This document shows positions 11,991-23,700 of a stretch of 64,000 bases of DNA, piece after piece. Position 1 is the stretch's first letter. Each line of letters opens with the position of its first letter. The notes under the pieces were generated by a model that ran no database searches, was not told where the DNA came from, and saw only the letters and a program-made list of their open reading frames with translations. Both the position numbers and the translations under genes were made by a program. The stretch is from Phaeosaccion multiseriatum (lineage: Eukaryota > Ochrophyta, other classes), in the NCBI GenBank assembly GCA_965112735.1, contig OZ218960.1, positions 248,001 to 312,000 of the forward strand. The letters run 5' to 3'.

Positions 11991-14465
11991 ATGCCGCCTA
12001 TCCCGGGCGTGGCACGAGACGCGCCCACCGTAGAGGCAGCCTCAACACCAGCAGAATTGCCAGTACCAACAGACACCGTGTCCTCCGGTCCTGCCCTGCA
12101 CCAAGCAGCGCATGCAAGGCCTGTAGGAGGAGAGGATACAACAGATTATGCCGAAAAGGTGGGCGGGAAGACCCCGGTGCCGGGCTTCTTGACCAAGACA
12201 TACACCATCTTCGACCGCAATGAGGGCTGGGAGGATATCGCGGGGTGGGGGCCCAATGGCGACACCATCTTCATCAAGGTAGTGCCCCAATAGGGTAGAT
12301 CGTTTATGCTCTAGTAAGGGAGGTCGTTTTCCGGGTCAGCCAGCCTCTTACGCTCTCCTTCTGCTCTCCCCTCCTGTTCCATTGTCGCGCCTCAAAGGAC
12401 TTTACGGCCTTTGCGCAGAGAATCCTCCCGCAGTTCTTCAAGCACAGCAACTTTCAGTCCTTCGTGCGGCAGCTCAACATGTATAACTTCCGCAAGACCA
12501 AGCAGGACCCTAGCCACGGCGAGTTCCGCCACCCCCTCTTCAAACGAGGCCGTATGCAGGACCTGCACCTCATCAAGCGCAAACCCTCCTCCACCACCAG
12601 CAGCAACGCCCACAACAAGGCCAGGAACAACAGCAGCAGCAGCAGTCGCAGCAGCGGCGGTGGTTTTTCCCAGATGGGGGGCGGCGCGGCGGTGGCTGGA
12701 GGGCCGAGTGGGGGGGGTGCACAGGGGCTTGTGCATATCAAGCCTGAGCTGGGCGGGGGTGAGCATGGGGGGGGGGCACTGCTGGTGACGGGTGGTCCGA
12801 GTACGGCGGATGTTGTGGCACAGTCCGACGCTGTCATGGCGGAGCTGCTGGAGCTCAAGAGGTGGAGGGCAGGTGAGGGAGGCACGGGCGTATATATATA
12901 TACGTGTGTGCGTGTGTGTGTGTGGGTGGGTGAGAGTCGAAACTCCGTTGATTTCCTGACTATTCCCGCCCCTCGGACCCTTTTGCATTTACCGTGACTC
13001 ACGCATTCCTCACGCTTCCCTCCCCCCCTTTCTCTCCCCTCTCTTCCCTCTCCCCCTCCCCCCTCTCGGCCCTCCTTCCCAAAGGCATGGAGAAGCAGCT
13101 AACTCAACTCAAGGAAGAGAACAGAGTGGTCCGTAGAGACAACGATCTGCTGTGGAACGGGCTGCGCACCCACGCCGCCTCCCAGAAAGCCATGCATCAA
13201 AAATACCAGAACCTCCTGCATTGCATGTACGATGTGTGCGTGGGTGGGTGCGGCATTGAGGGAAAAGGTTTGCGGGAGGGGTGCCCTTCCCGCGCTTCGA
13301 AGGGGAAGGGCAAGAAGGAGGCGTTGATGATTGAGGGACTCTCCGATGCTGCCGCTGCCGTAGGTGTAGGACCAGGCACTGGGCGGCCGGCTGCTGCCAG
13401 AGGTATCTCAGGCGGAGGAAGGGGTGGGGGTGAAGGGGGTGGAAGGGGTGTTGGTAGTGGCCAGAATGGAGGAGGAGGAGGAGGAGGAGGAGGAGGAGGA
13501 GGTCAACCGTCCCAGGGGGGAGAGCTGGTGCGCCAGGGGGGAGAGCTGGTGCGCCTGAGCTCTGTTCGGCATGGGGGAGGCGGGAGGGGGGATGGAGCGG
13601 CAGCAGCAGCTGCGGTGGCGGGCATTGGGAGTTTGGGAGACGAATTGCAGCAGCGGTTGGGGGTACAGCAGGCAGAGGAGCAGCTACATGAGCAGCGGAA
13701 ACAGCAGCAGCAGTGGATCATGCAGCAGCGACAGCAGCCACAACAGCAACAGCCTATCGCTAGCTTCGACCGAGAGAGGCTCCAGCGAAGCATTAACCTG
13801 CTTGACGTCGATATTGACAACACGAGCCCGCTCTTCATGCATGGCCTACCGGGAGGAGGAGGAGGAGGAGGGGAAGCAGCAGCAGCAGTTGGTGGTTCAG
13901 CAGCAGATGGGCGGCTAGAAGGAGGAGGGGGGGAACTGGGTGGGCTAAAAGGATCCCCCTTGGAGAGAATGTCCTCTCTGGACTACCTCGCTGCTAGCTT
14001 TGGGCGCGACGACAAGGGCGCAAGGAAGAGGAAGCGAACATCGTCCTCCAGCGATGGAGACGGGGGAGAAGCAGCAGGAGGAGGTGGTGGAGGTGGTGGT
14101 GGTGGTGGTGGTGGCGGTGGTGGTGGAGGAGGAGGAGGAGGAGGAGGAGGTGCGGAGGACTTTGGCAAGAGCGGAGTGCAAGGGAAGACCTACGATGCTG
14201 ACAAGGACGCAGAGATCGGTCCAGAGGATGGAGACCTCTTGGCCACTTCGCCTGGTAACAAAGACACCACTGCCCTGCAAGGGGCGCTTAAGAAGCTCAA
14301 GGCATCAGAAGACTCCACACTCACAAAGATCGACAGCTTGGGCTACCAACTCGCGGAACTGTTGGACAGTAGTGGCGTGGACAATAGCGGCGATTTTCTC
14401 AATCTGTTAGACGATCACTTCTACGGAGACGGCACCCCTGCGGATGAGGCAGGTGAGGAGGAAGA

Positions 14466-14497
<32 letters not shown>

Positions 14498-14912
14498 AAC
14501 TACTACGGGGGACAGTAAGGACTGTAGTTTTCTCTCTCTCTTACACACTCCCCCCTCATCTGTACCTCTCCCCTTCACTCTCATTGAGTAGTTTGTTCCT
14601 TCATTCCTTCCTTTCAGGAGCTCTCATTCAACCCTTTGTTCATTCTCGTTGCCTTCCACCCCCGTCTCTCCCCTCCCTGCTCTCATCTCCCTCCCACATA
14701 TCGTAGAGGGCGACGTTGAACCTTCGCCTTTGAGCCCTGCTGTTGGGGCTGCTGCTGATGGCCCTGTGACGTCAGTGGGCCTTGGTGCTGGCCTTGTGAC
14801 GTCAGTGGGGTCCGGGGGGCCTCTGAAGGAGGCGGCCAATCGGGCGACGGAGACCTCCGGACGGACAAGGACCGGCAGACAGGCATTCGGGCAAGCAGAC
14901 AGCCAGGCGTAG
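11991..14912 (+). CDS. Heat-shock transcription factor (HSF family)
   Basis: 778-aa nuclear transcription factor from four exons (11991-12278, 12398-12872, 13085-14452, 14707-14912). The HSF DNA-binding domain (about 64-157) shows [12 protein letters not shown], the 'GW.P.G..F' turn, [21 protein letters not shown] and [19 protein letters not shown]. The conserved [13 protein letters not shown] recognition helix is intact. An intron falls inside the domain after IFIK. A coiled-coil oligomerisation region follows ([20 protein letters not shown], about 256-305). The remainder is disordered, with Gly (GGA/GGT), Gln and His/Gln tracts, then an acidic-hydrophobic segment ([16 protein letters not shown]) that could act as an activation motif. 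ATG 11991 is the first ATG of the open frame; an upstream exon cannot be excluded. HSF proteins trimerise and bind nGAAn repeats to activate chaperone genes. Confidence 0.93.
14767..14804 (+). repeat. 30-bp tandem repeat with two TGACGTCA palindromes in the HSF last exon
   Basis: Two copies of TGTGACGTCAGTGGG start 30 bp apart inside the last HSF exon and encode a PVTSVG / LVTSVG repeat. TGACGTCA is the bZIP/CRE palindrome. Its position inside coding DNA makes a regulatory role uncertain. Confidence 0.6.
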
Positions 14913-15209
14913 GCGTAGGGGCGCATGGAGCGGCAGAGAGAGAGGGAAGAGGAGGCTTACGGGTGGAGCGAGGGCATCGCTTTTTTACGAAAGGCAACGA
15001 ATTGAGGACGCCGCCCCCCCCAATGCAATGCAAGGGAGTGTGGGGCCTGCTGTCCACATGTTTTCGTTATCAGGTCTAATTAAATGCCCGCACCAGCCTC
15101 ACACCAGCCTCACTCACGGTGGCTCACGGAGCCTGGGGAGGAAAGGGGGGCGCTCGTGGAAGCGAAGCACGCCAGCTCGGAAGCACTCGTCTGTCTTCTT
15201 TCTACCTTC

Positions 15210-18200
15210 TCACCAGTCCTCAATTTCCTCAACCGCTGCACCAGTCGGTGATGCAGCCGCCCCCGCCCCAGGGCCTCTCCCAATCACCGTCACTCGATTG
15301 CCGCCTCCTCCTCCTCCTCCTCCTCCTCCTCCTCCTGCTGCTGCCGTTGCATCCTTTCTGCTCTCTTCCACGTAACTGCATAAAGCCGTCTCCGTGTGAA
15401 AGTGCTTGCCGAGCGTCCGTACCGCGGGGATGACTTCAGTGTTAAACTCTCCGGCCGGAAACCTTCAGAAATACACACACAGACACGTATACACACGAGA
15501 GTGAGAAGGTAAACCCGCTGGCAAATCCGCTTGTCTTACGATGGTCCAAGTGGGGCGAGTAGGCGGTGTTGGGTAGCTTCCCTGCACATCCACCCAACCA
15601 GCACCCATCCATTGACGTACTACATCCCCTCACCTGGAAGGTGCCCAGAGCTCACCCGCCTGGCACCACATGTCCTCGCAGAAGCGCCCCACTACTTCCT
15701 CATGATGGGTCTGGGCAAATGGAGGGAGGGAAGACGGAGGGAACACGGAGGGAGCAAGGGAGGGAGAAGGGAGAGGGAGAAAGGAGGGACGGAGGGAGGG
15801 AGGAGAGGGAAAGAGCAGGCGGAGGGAGTGAGGGAGAGAGGGAGGGAGAGTGAGAAGGGAGGGTTAAACACCATTTGCAAAATCCATCCGACCGACCTAC
15901 CCCCCCCCCCCCCCAACAACACCAACTCACTCACTCATGCACTCTCTCACCTGCAGCCGCCTTAGCTCGAAGATCCTCGGAGCCGTGAAGGGCTTGACGC
16001 CACCCTGTGTGGGATGTCTGTTGAAGGCCGATATTGAGCGGGCGGCGAGCGTCTCTACATAGGACATGGGGTACACGGGATCGCCTCTGTCGAAGGGGCG
16101 AGAGGGGTCGTACTGACGCGCGTTGAACACGTCACTAGCGGATAGGCTGTAGGGGAGGACAGGGCAGGGCAGTTGGTGATACAGGCCAGAGTAGGGCAGT
16201 TGGTGATACAGGACAGAGAAGGGCAGTTGGTGATACAGAGCAGGGCAGGGCACGCACTCACTCACTCACTCACCAATCCAGCGTGGCGCACAGCTCATCG
16301 ACGTCGCTGAACCTGTCTACACAGTGGCTCTGGAGGAAGGAGGCGGCCCTCTCCGCCGTCAAGCCGCTGCGAGCAAGCACCATGTCCGGATCGTACACCA
16401 GGGCGGGGCGATCGTCAGGCCATGACAGGGAATCGCCAGAGCCCACTGCCGCAGTTGGTGATACGACCGCAGCCGCCGAGGAGGACGTGCTGGTGCTAGT
16501 GCTGCGGGTGCTGGGCCAGGCTTCCACCCCGGTCCCCACTCCCCCCGTGGCCTTGGACCGCTTGGACTCGGACCCTCCTCCTCCTGCCGGCCCCCGCTTG
16601 CAATAGACAAGCTTCCCCAGCGCGTGGAAGGGGGACATGAACGCGTCCCTCTCTCTGCCCACCTCCGTTGCCCCCTGTGCAGTCCCTCTGGAAGAGCTCG
16701 AGCGCCGTCCTTTGGCAGCTCCGCCGCTGCTGCTGCCGCCTTTACTCCCACCCACACTGCTGCCCGCTTTGCCTTTGGCTGCCAAGGAGGGAGAGGGTGA
16801 CAAGAAGGCACGGGGAGCGTGCGTTTAGGAGGCAGAGGCAGAGACAGAGAGAGAGAGAGAGGGATAGGGATAGGCATCCCTTGTCGTCCCCTCCCCTCCA
16901 CTCCGTACACCACACCGCACCACACACCCTTCCGTAGCGAGAGAGAAGAAAGAGAGATAGAGAGAGAGTCCAGACAGAGAGGCCCGCCGCGCCCTTCCGT
17001 TCGGAATGAATGCTGCGTAGAATCTTACCCCTCCTTCCCCTCCTTGAGCTCATCTGCCCCCCTCACCTTTGGATGACAATGCTTCCCCCCTCCCCCTCCC
17101 CCCGAGGCACTGCATCTGTAACGCCATAAGACCGTGGCGAAGGTCCCCTCCTGCAGCGGAGAGGATGTGCTCCAACACCTCACTAGTGCACCTGCCGCCC
17201 CCGTCGCCACTTGTTGTCGTGCCTCTCCTTCTACCGCCGCTGCCCATATGACTGCTGCTGCTGACCCCCTCTGCCTGGGCCACCGCCAGGAGGTGCTTCT
17301 TCATGAGGGTGTTGTTGATGGCGTTACAGAAAATCACGGAGACCGCCGCGGACTGAATCAGGGCTTTGCCGAGCACGCGGTCCAGCTGAGGGGGATGGCA
17401 GCGGAGGGGATGGCAGCGGAGGGGATGGATAGGGAAGCACGACGACGGTGGAATGGGGACATAGGCAGGCATGTGGGTTAAGAGGTGAGGGCACGAGAGG
17501 GCACAAGAGGGCACAAGAGGGCACAAGAGGGCACGAGAGGGCACGGAAGGCGGCGCACGGGGCCGTGATGCGCCGCGTGGCGGCAGTGAAAAGAGTAGCA
17601 GTAGCAGCAGGAGCGGCGGCAGGGGAGGAAGGGAGGGAAGAAGAAGGGAGAGGAAGGAGGTACTGCACCCACCCACCCACCCACCCACCCCATTCACCCC
17701 TACCTACCTGGCTGGTGTAGCTGCTCTTGTCTGCACCTTCGCTCCAGATGAGCACCCCTGGGTGTTTGGAGAAGGCAACGAAGTCCGCTACCGCCTGTCT
17801 AACCCGGTCAGCACGGCCCTTGGCGCCTCTGCTCTCGGAGGATGTCGATCCGGAGTCCCACGCGCCCTCTCCGTTGTTGGGCACCTCCTCCAGTAGCACC
17901 AGGACCTTACGTAATGCATTGACGTACATGTAGCGGTGTATTGATGCATTGAAGTTTGGGGTACATTGATGTGGGGATGCAGTTACGTTTGGGTGCGAGT
18001 GGCACCCAAGAACGGATGGCGCAAGCAAGGTGAAGGACGGACAGGGCGTGTGAGTACGGCGGATGGCAGTGGATGGGGGGAGAGAGGAGAGATACGAACG
18101 CGACAGGAGGAGGAGGAGGGGGGGGTGGGGGCAGCGGCAAAGGGCGAAGGCGTGCTCCGCACCTCCACACACAGCTTTCAAGACGGAAGATGGAAGAGTC

Positions 18201-18722
18201 GCCGCCCCTCAGATGCCTATCTCTCCCAATCTCTCACTCTCACCCGTCCATCAGCATCCGTTGGAGTGCCAGCACCTTCGCCTGAAGCCTCGTTGCCCGC
18301 CCCGCCCCCACCCCCTCCCCTCTCGCTCTTGGCCTTCAGTGCCCCGTTTTCTTTCCCCTTCCCCTTCCCCTGTCCCTTTGCTTTCCCCTTCCTCCCCAGA
18401 GCTTCTTCCGCCTCTCTCTCCCTGCGCCGCTTCTTCTCGTCGCCTCCTCCTCTCCCTCTACTCCCTCTACTCCCTCCTCCTCCTTGTTGCACCATGAGGG
18501 TGCTCTCCAGTCCCAGTGCGGTTCGAAACGAGGCTCTTAAGAAGTTTTCAAACTGCTCTGTCTGCCCTTCGCCATAGTCCTTGAAGCTTCCTCCTCCTTC
18601 CGGACCTCCTCCCTCCCGATAGTACCCTGGAGAGAGGAAAGCAGAGAGAGGAGAGAGGAGAGAGGCGATAGGGATCGTGTGCGTGAAGGGCGGTGAAAAA
18701 AAGGCTCGGGAGGTAAGAAGCT

Positions 18723-18756
<34 letters not shown>

Positions 18757-18824
18757 GCCCCACAGTCGGGTATCACATGTCCTCTCCTCCCGACTGCTTT
18801 CATGCATTCACCGATACGGCTACG

Positions 18825-18862
<38 letters not shown>

Positions 18863-20547
18863 CACACACAACGCACACACATATATACATACACACACGC
18901 ACACACACGCACCCGCACCTGCAACGTCTTCCCTCTCCAACACCGTCGCTCCCAGCTCGGCCGCCAACACCCTTGCCATCGTGCTCTTGCCGCTCCCCGG
19001 GGGGCCGGCCAGGACCAGGAGCTGGTGCCGCGACACCTGCATGCAGTTACATAATATGGGCCGGCATATGGGCAGTCAAGTGGGCGCGGGGGGCGAGTCG
19101 GGATGGTGAGAAAGCATAGTGGAACACGTGAGAATGGTCTGCTCCGCTTGCTTACCGCGCCGGCTGTGCGGGGCTCTCGGAAGGCCGCCTCGAGCCACCC
19201 CCGCACCTCCAGCAGCTTTTTGCTGTGCACCGCCAAATCGGCCGAGCAGTGAGGGGCGTACTTCTGGTACCACAGCTGATTCGCCGCCCCATACGCCTTG
19301 CTTCCCTTCTCCTCCTCCTCCTCCTCCTCCTCCTCCTCTTCGTCGTCGTCGTCCTGGTCCTCCTCCTTCCCCTTCCTCCTCCTCCCTGCTGCTGAACCCT
19401 CTCTTCGTGCTACTCCTGCTGCTGCTTCTTCTCCAGCACTGGCCGGCCTTGGCCGCTTCTTCCCTCCCGTTTGACGGGCAGTCCATAGCTGATCCTGGCC
19501 CTGCCAGCCCGTCTGCAGTTGCAAGGTACCCTGCTGCTGCTGCCGCTGCTGCGTCGTGTTCCTCGTCGCCGCGGTCTTGGCCTTGCTACTCTTCGCCTGC
19601 GACTGCTGTTGCTCCTCCCGCCCCCCTTTCTGCGGCCCTCTTGCTGCGCCAGTCTTCGGAGAAAGGGCCTGCATGCTACTGCCCTCATCACGGTGCTCAT
19701 CGTCGCTACTGTCAAAGCTCAAATCGATGGTCGAAGGGGGTGGTGCCGCTGCTGCTGGTGGCGGCGCTGCACCTCTCCCCCCGCCCCCGCTGTTGGTGCC
19801 GCCACTCTTGCCTGCCGCCGTCGCCTTGGAAGGGGCCGAAGCAGCACCGGGGGCTTTGAAAATAGAAGCGATTGACATGGTTCTCCGCTGTGGCACCTGC
19901 CCCGCCCTGAGGTGCTCTGGCTGCTGCCGAGCCTGTTTTCGCTTTTTCGCCATGGGCGCGCTGCCGCCGCCGCCGCTGCTGCCTCCCTTCCCCCTACTCT
20001 GCCCACCACCGGTTGCTGGTTCCTCATACTCATCGTCATCCTCACTGCTGCTGTCGAGGGTGCGAGCAGAGGCAGCAGCAGCAGTAGGGGGGACAGCCGC
20101 CGCTGTCCGGCTTGGTGCCGAGGTAGCTCGCCATGGATCCTTATCAAAGACTTCATCGTCCGTGGTAGACTCATCGTCATCTGGGGAGCGATCAGGGGCA
20201 AGTGAGCAGGCCAAGGGGGGGGGGAAGGAGACAAGCGAGCAGCAACAAATTGCTCTGTTACGTGAGCACCTCTCTTTTCGCCCCCTCGTGGCGAAGGGGA
20301 CTACTAAGAAGAAGAAATAACAGGTGTGGTGCACTACGAGCTGTGTCAGAGCTTAAAGACCAGAGAGAAGCAGGCACTTGAGTCTTCAATGATATCCCTC
20401 AATAATGGGCCAACGGCGAGGGGCCGCATCTTGGGAAGGGAGGAGCCGCGCCACGCTAGAGCCACCGCCACTATGAAGCATCTCACCTTCTATTGGCTTC
20501 TTCTTCACCACCTTGCGTAGCTTCCTCCTCCTCCCCTGGTCCGCCAT
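15210..20547 (-). CDS. RAD17: RAD17 checkpoint clamp loader
   Basis: 1058-aa RAD17 homologue, which with RFC2-5 loads the 9-1-1 clamp at damaged DNA and activates the ATR pathway. Eleven exons: 20487-20547, 19156-20180, 18919-19036, 18244-18626, 17708-17905, 17067-17385, 16274-16778, 15951-16146, 15634-15710, 15540-15581, 15210-15462; every phase joins. Diagnostic blocks: LWYQKYAPHCSADLAVHSKK (about 320-340), Walker A GPPGSGKST (373-381), FENFLRAS, Walker B-like VLVLLEEVPNN, VIFCNAINNT, ALGKLVYCKR and a C-terminal VEEIEDW tail. Vertebrate RAD17 is about 680 aa. The excess here is a disordered acidic, Gln- and Ser-rich N-terminus (about 21-320) and Gly/Lys-rich inserts. Exon 7 and intron 7 carry copies of the dispersed motif. 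Promoter spacing to the divergent kinase gene is 208 bp. Confidence 0.92.
16166..16240 (-). repeat. Three tandem about 27-bp units with GTATCACCAACTGCCC in RAD17 intron 7
   Basis: Copies of GCAGTTGGTGATAC at 16169-16182, 16196-16209 and 16223-16236, spaced 27 bp. On the RAD17 sense strand they read CTGTATCACCAACTGCCC and end about 22 nt before the exon 8 acceptor (16146). Confidence 0.9.
17480..17550. repeat. GAGGGCACAA decamer tandem repeat
   Basis: About six 10-bp units (GAGGGCACAA or GAGGGCACGA) inside RAD17 intron 5. Confidence 0.85.
18724..18914. repeat. CA-rich dinucleotide tracts in RAD17 intron 3
   Basis: Two main (CA)n tracts (about 18724-18752 and 18831-18858) and a looser CA/CG tract to 18911, abutting the donor of exon 3. 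Confidence 0.85.
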
Positions 20548-20755
20548 CGTTGGGGAGGGGATTGGGATTGGGGGGTGCACACCCACTTTGCGCTTCATGG
20601 CCCGCCCGTACTCTTCCAAAGTACCCGATTTCTGTAACGTTTTTGTTTTTTAAAAATAAAAGGACGCGGCGATTTTCCACAAGCGGCCGGCAGTAAATGA
20701 GAGACCAAAGAAGAACGATGAAGATCTGAAGACCCGGTAAAAAGAAGGGGGGACG
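20548..20755. promoter_or_regulatory. Compact divergent promoter, RAD17 (-) / hybrid histidine kinase (+)
   Basis: 208 bp between the two start codons. It contains an A/T-rich segment (TTTTTGTTTTTTAAAAATAAAA at about 20640-20661), which stands out in GC-rich DNA and may hold TATA-like elements for either direction. Confidence 0.5.
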
Positions 20756-23700
20756 ATGGTACTGAGTGGGAGTCCCCTGTGCGCCATCGAAAAGGACACG
20801 GGGTACGGCATCGTTGTGACGCTGTGCGATCTTGTCATCGCAGTGAGCTACTACATCATCCCCGTCATTCTCGGTAAGGGGTTCTCTCTCTCTTCAGGAA
20901 CAGCAGCACCGGTTTCCCTTTCCCCCCTCCTCTACTGCTACTCTGCCGGCACCCGACACCTCGTCCCCCCTCCCCTCCCCTTCCATGGATGAACGAACGG
21001 TGCATTTTGCAGCTTTATTGGTCAACGTTACCAACCTAGACTTGAGCGGCCTGACGGACTCCGATCCGAAGAATGACCGAATGTTCGCAAGGGTCTGGGT
21101 GCTCGTGGTGCTTTTTCTTCTCTTCATAGGTGAGGCTCGGCAGCGGCTGTAGCGGGCGTTACTCTTGCTTGTACTCCTCCTGCAATGCATTTCTTCCTGC
21201 CTCGACCTGCCTCACCCACCATTCTGTCCCCCCATTGGACGCTCCCTAGTCGTCCATTCGATCGCCTTCCCAGTCGCAGTCGCACCCATGGCTGTCCCTT
21301 ACTCTTTCCTTCGGCCCATCGCCCCCCCTCCCCGCCCTGCCTCCCTCCCTCACCACCACTCACACCTGTACACACACAAACAAGTCCTGTGTGGAACTGT
21401 CCACCTCTTCCACGGCTTGGAAAGTGTCGTGGACATGCCTGCTGGCACAATGGTATTCATGGAGGTCGCCACAGCAGTTGTGAGCCTGTCCACAGCCGTC
21501 TATCTGGCGCTCTTCTGCCCACGGATTCTGCCTTACATCCGCTCCAAGGAGCTGGCCAAGCTGAAGCAATGGCAACGGGACCTCTACAACGCCAGTATTC
21601 ACCTCATCAGTACGCATTCCTTCGATGTCGATGCCCCGCTCTTCATCACCATGAATCCGTGCGCACCCAAATTTGGTTTCCCCGACAAGTACTCTCTGAT
21701 TGTGAGGACGTTGCTTTGATTCACTCTGACGTAGACACACGGAGGGAGGGAGACGGGAGGTTGATGCAGTCGAGCAAGGCATGAAAAGTGCCAACTCAGC
21801 TGCGCCCTGTCCTCGGCGAACAAGCCTCTGCTATGCATACTAATTACCCCCCCCCCTCTACTCTCCTCTCCCCATAACTTCATTTTGCCTGTACTGCTGT
21901 ATCACCAACAGGGAAGGAGCTTCTTTGACATTGTGCATCCCGATGATGTGGCGCTCGTACGCTCGGAGCTGCAGAGGCTCAAGAACAAGGCTCTCGGTAA
22001 GGATATGGCAGGGGGATGGTTTGCCCCTACAAGCTTAGTTAGACTTTTGCCGAGCGCATCAGGGGTCGATCAGTACGGCTTGGTCCTGAACAGGGGATGA
22101 AAAACTAGACTCAGGGAAAGGCGTGTTTGATAGTCGACCGCTTTGTATGTGTTGAGTGTGTGTAGCAATGTGTGGAAGGCGAGGACTCACTGCACATGTG
22201 TGCTGCTCTGGACGCTGCTGTACAGGAGAGAAATGTGAAATCCACCCCTATTGGGGGCGTGCCCCCTTGGGGGATGTGCCGCATGGGGCTGCCCCATTGG
22301 GGTTCCCCTCTCTTCTCTCTTCTCCTCATTCTCTCTTCAAACATCCCACCTCTATGTCTCACACTCTGTCTCACGCGCTCTCTGTCTCCGTCCCCTACCC
22401 CCCTCCGTTCTCTCTCTTTATGGCAAACACACATGCATGCGCACGCACACACACACACACAAATACACGCACACACACAAACACACACAAACAGTTCAAA
22501 CCCGTTCAGGTCACAACAATAAGCTCAAGTCGCAGGGGAGCGACACGCTGGACCCTGACCAGCATTCTGTGGAGAGCATTGAATTCCGCGTGCAGCCTAA
22601 CGGTTTCCGCACCATCCAGGTGGAGAGCCTGGTGAGCTGCAGGGAAGAGATTGACTCCACCTGGACGTTCCTTATCATCACACGTGACATCTCACTGCGG
22701 AAGGCCAAGTGAGTACACAACGGTAGTTATGAGCTGCTCTCAACAGACTCTTTTGGGCTGTCTCTTGAGAGGGCATCGTAGCTTTCATCTGTTGCCATCT
22801 GTTGGTCTTGCTGCGCCTCGGCATCGTAGCTGCCATCTGTTGGTTTTTATGCGCCTCTCTCTCAACCTCTATTCTCTGCTGCTGCTCCTGTATCACCAAC
22901 TTGCCTATTGCTGCCTCCCTGTACCTTGAACTGTATCACCAACTGCCCAGGGAGGACTCTGAAGAGGAAAGGCGCAAAAACGACATGTGCACGCGACTCA
23001 AGTACATCTCCTCCATCGCTCACGACCTCAAGACGGTAGGTGGGGGTGAAGGCGGCTGCTTGCACATGAGGGGTGGAAACCTTCGCTCCCAAGGGGGGGG
23101 GGACTCAGGGGGTTCAGGGGGATGAGTCCGGAAGCTTACGGGTGAAGCGGCGGGTCGCGCACACACGCACGGACAAGGCCATTTAGAGAAGCGTTGGAAA
23201 GGAGAGGAGAGGAGAGGAGAGGAGAGGAGAGGAGAGGAGAGGAGAGGAGAGGAGAGCGGCAAGGCTGCCCCGAGGGTGGACGAGGAGGGGGAGGGCCAAG
23301 GCAAGGATGAAGACCAAATAGACCAGACGTGTCTCCTTCCACAAGCCAGCGTGAGAAGCGAGGGGTGAGGAGTGAGGGGTGAGGAGTGAAGGGTGAGGGG
23401 TGAGGCAGGGCAAGCCACACATGTGAGTAGGAGAACAGATACGTTACGGGTTAGGCTGCCACCGGAAGAGGCCCGAGAGGAGCCTCTCTGTGCTCAGATT
23501 GGGCTGCTGCTGGGGGGGCGCAGTGTGGTTATCCACCATCCTATCACAGCTGGCATCGCTAGAGAGTGGGGCCCTCTCCCACCAATCACCCCCTCCCCAT
23601 CCACTGCCATCCCTCCACCCGGCCCTTCGTCGTGTGTCTCACAGCCCCTCGCTGTCCTGCAAATGAGCTTGGAGCTCGTGAGCAACAAACACAAGAAGCA

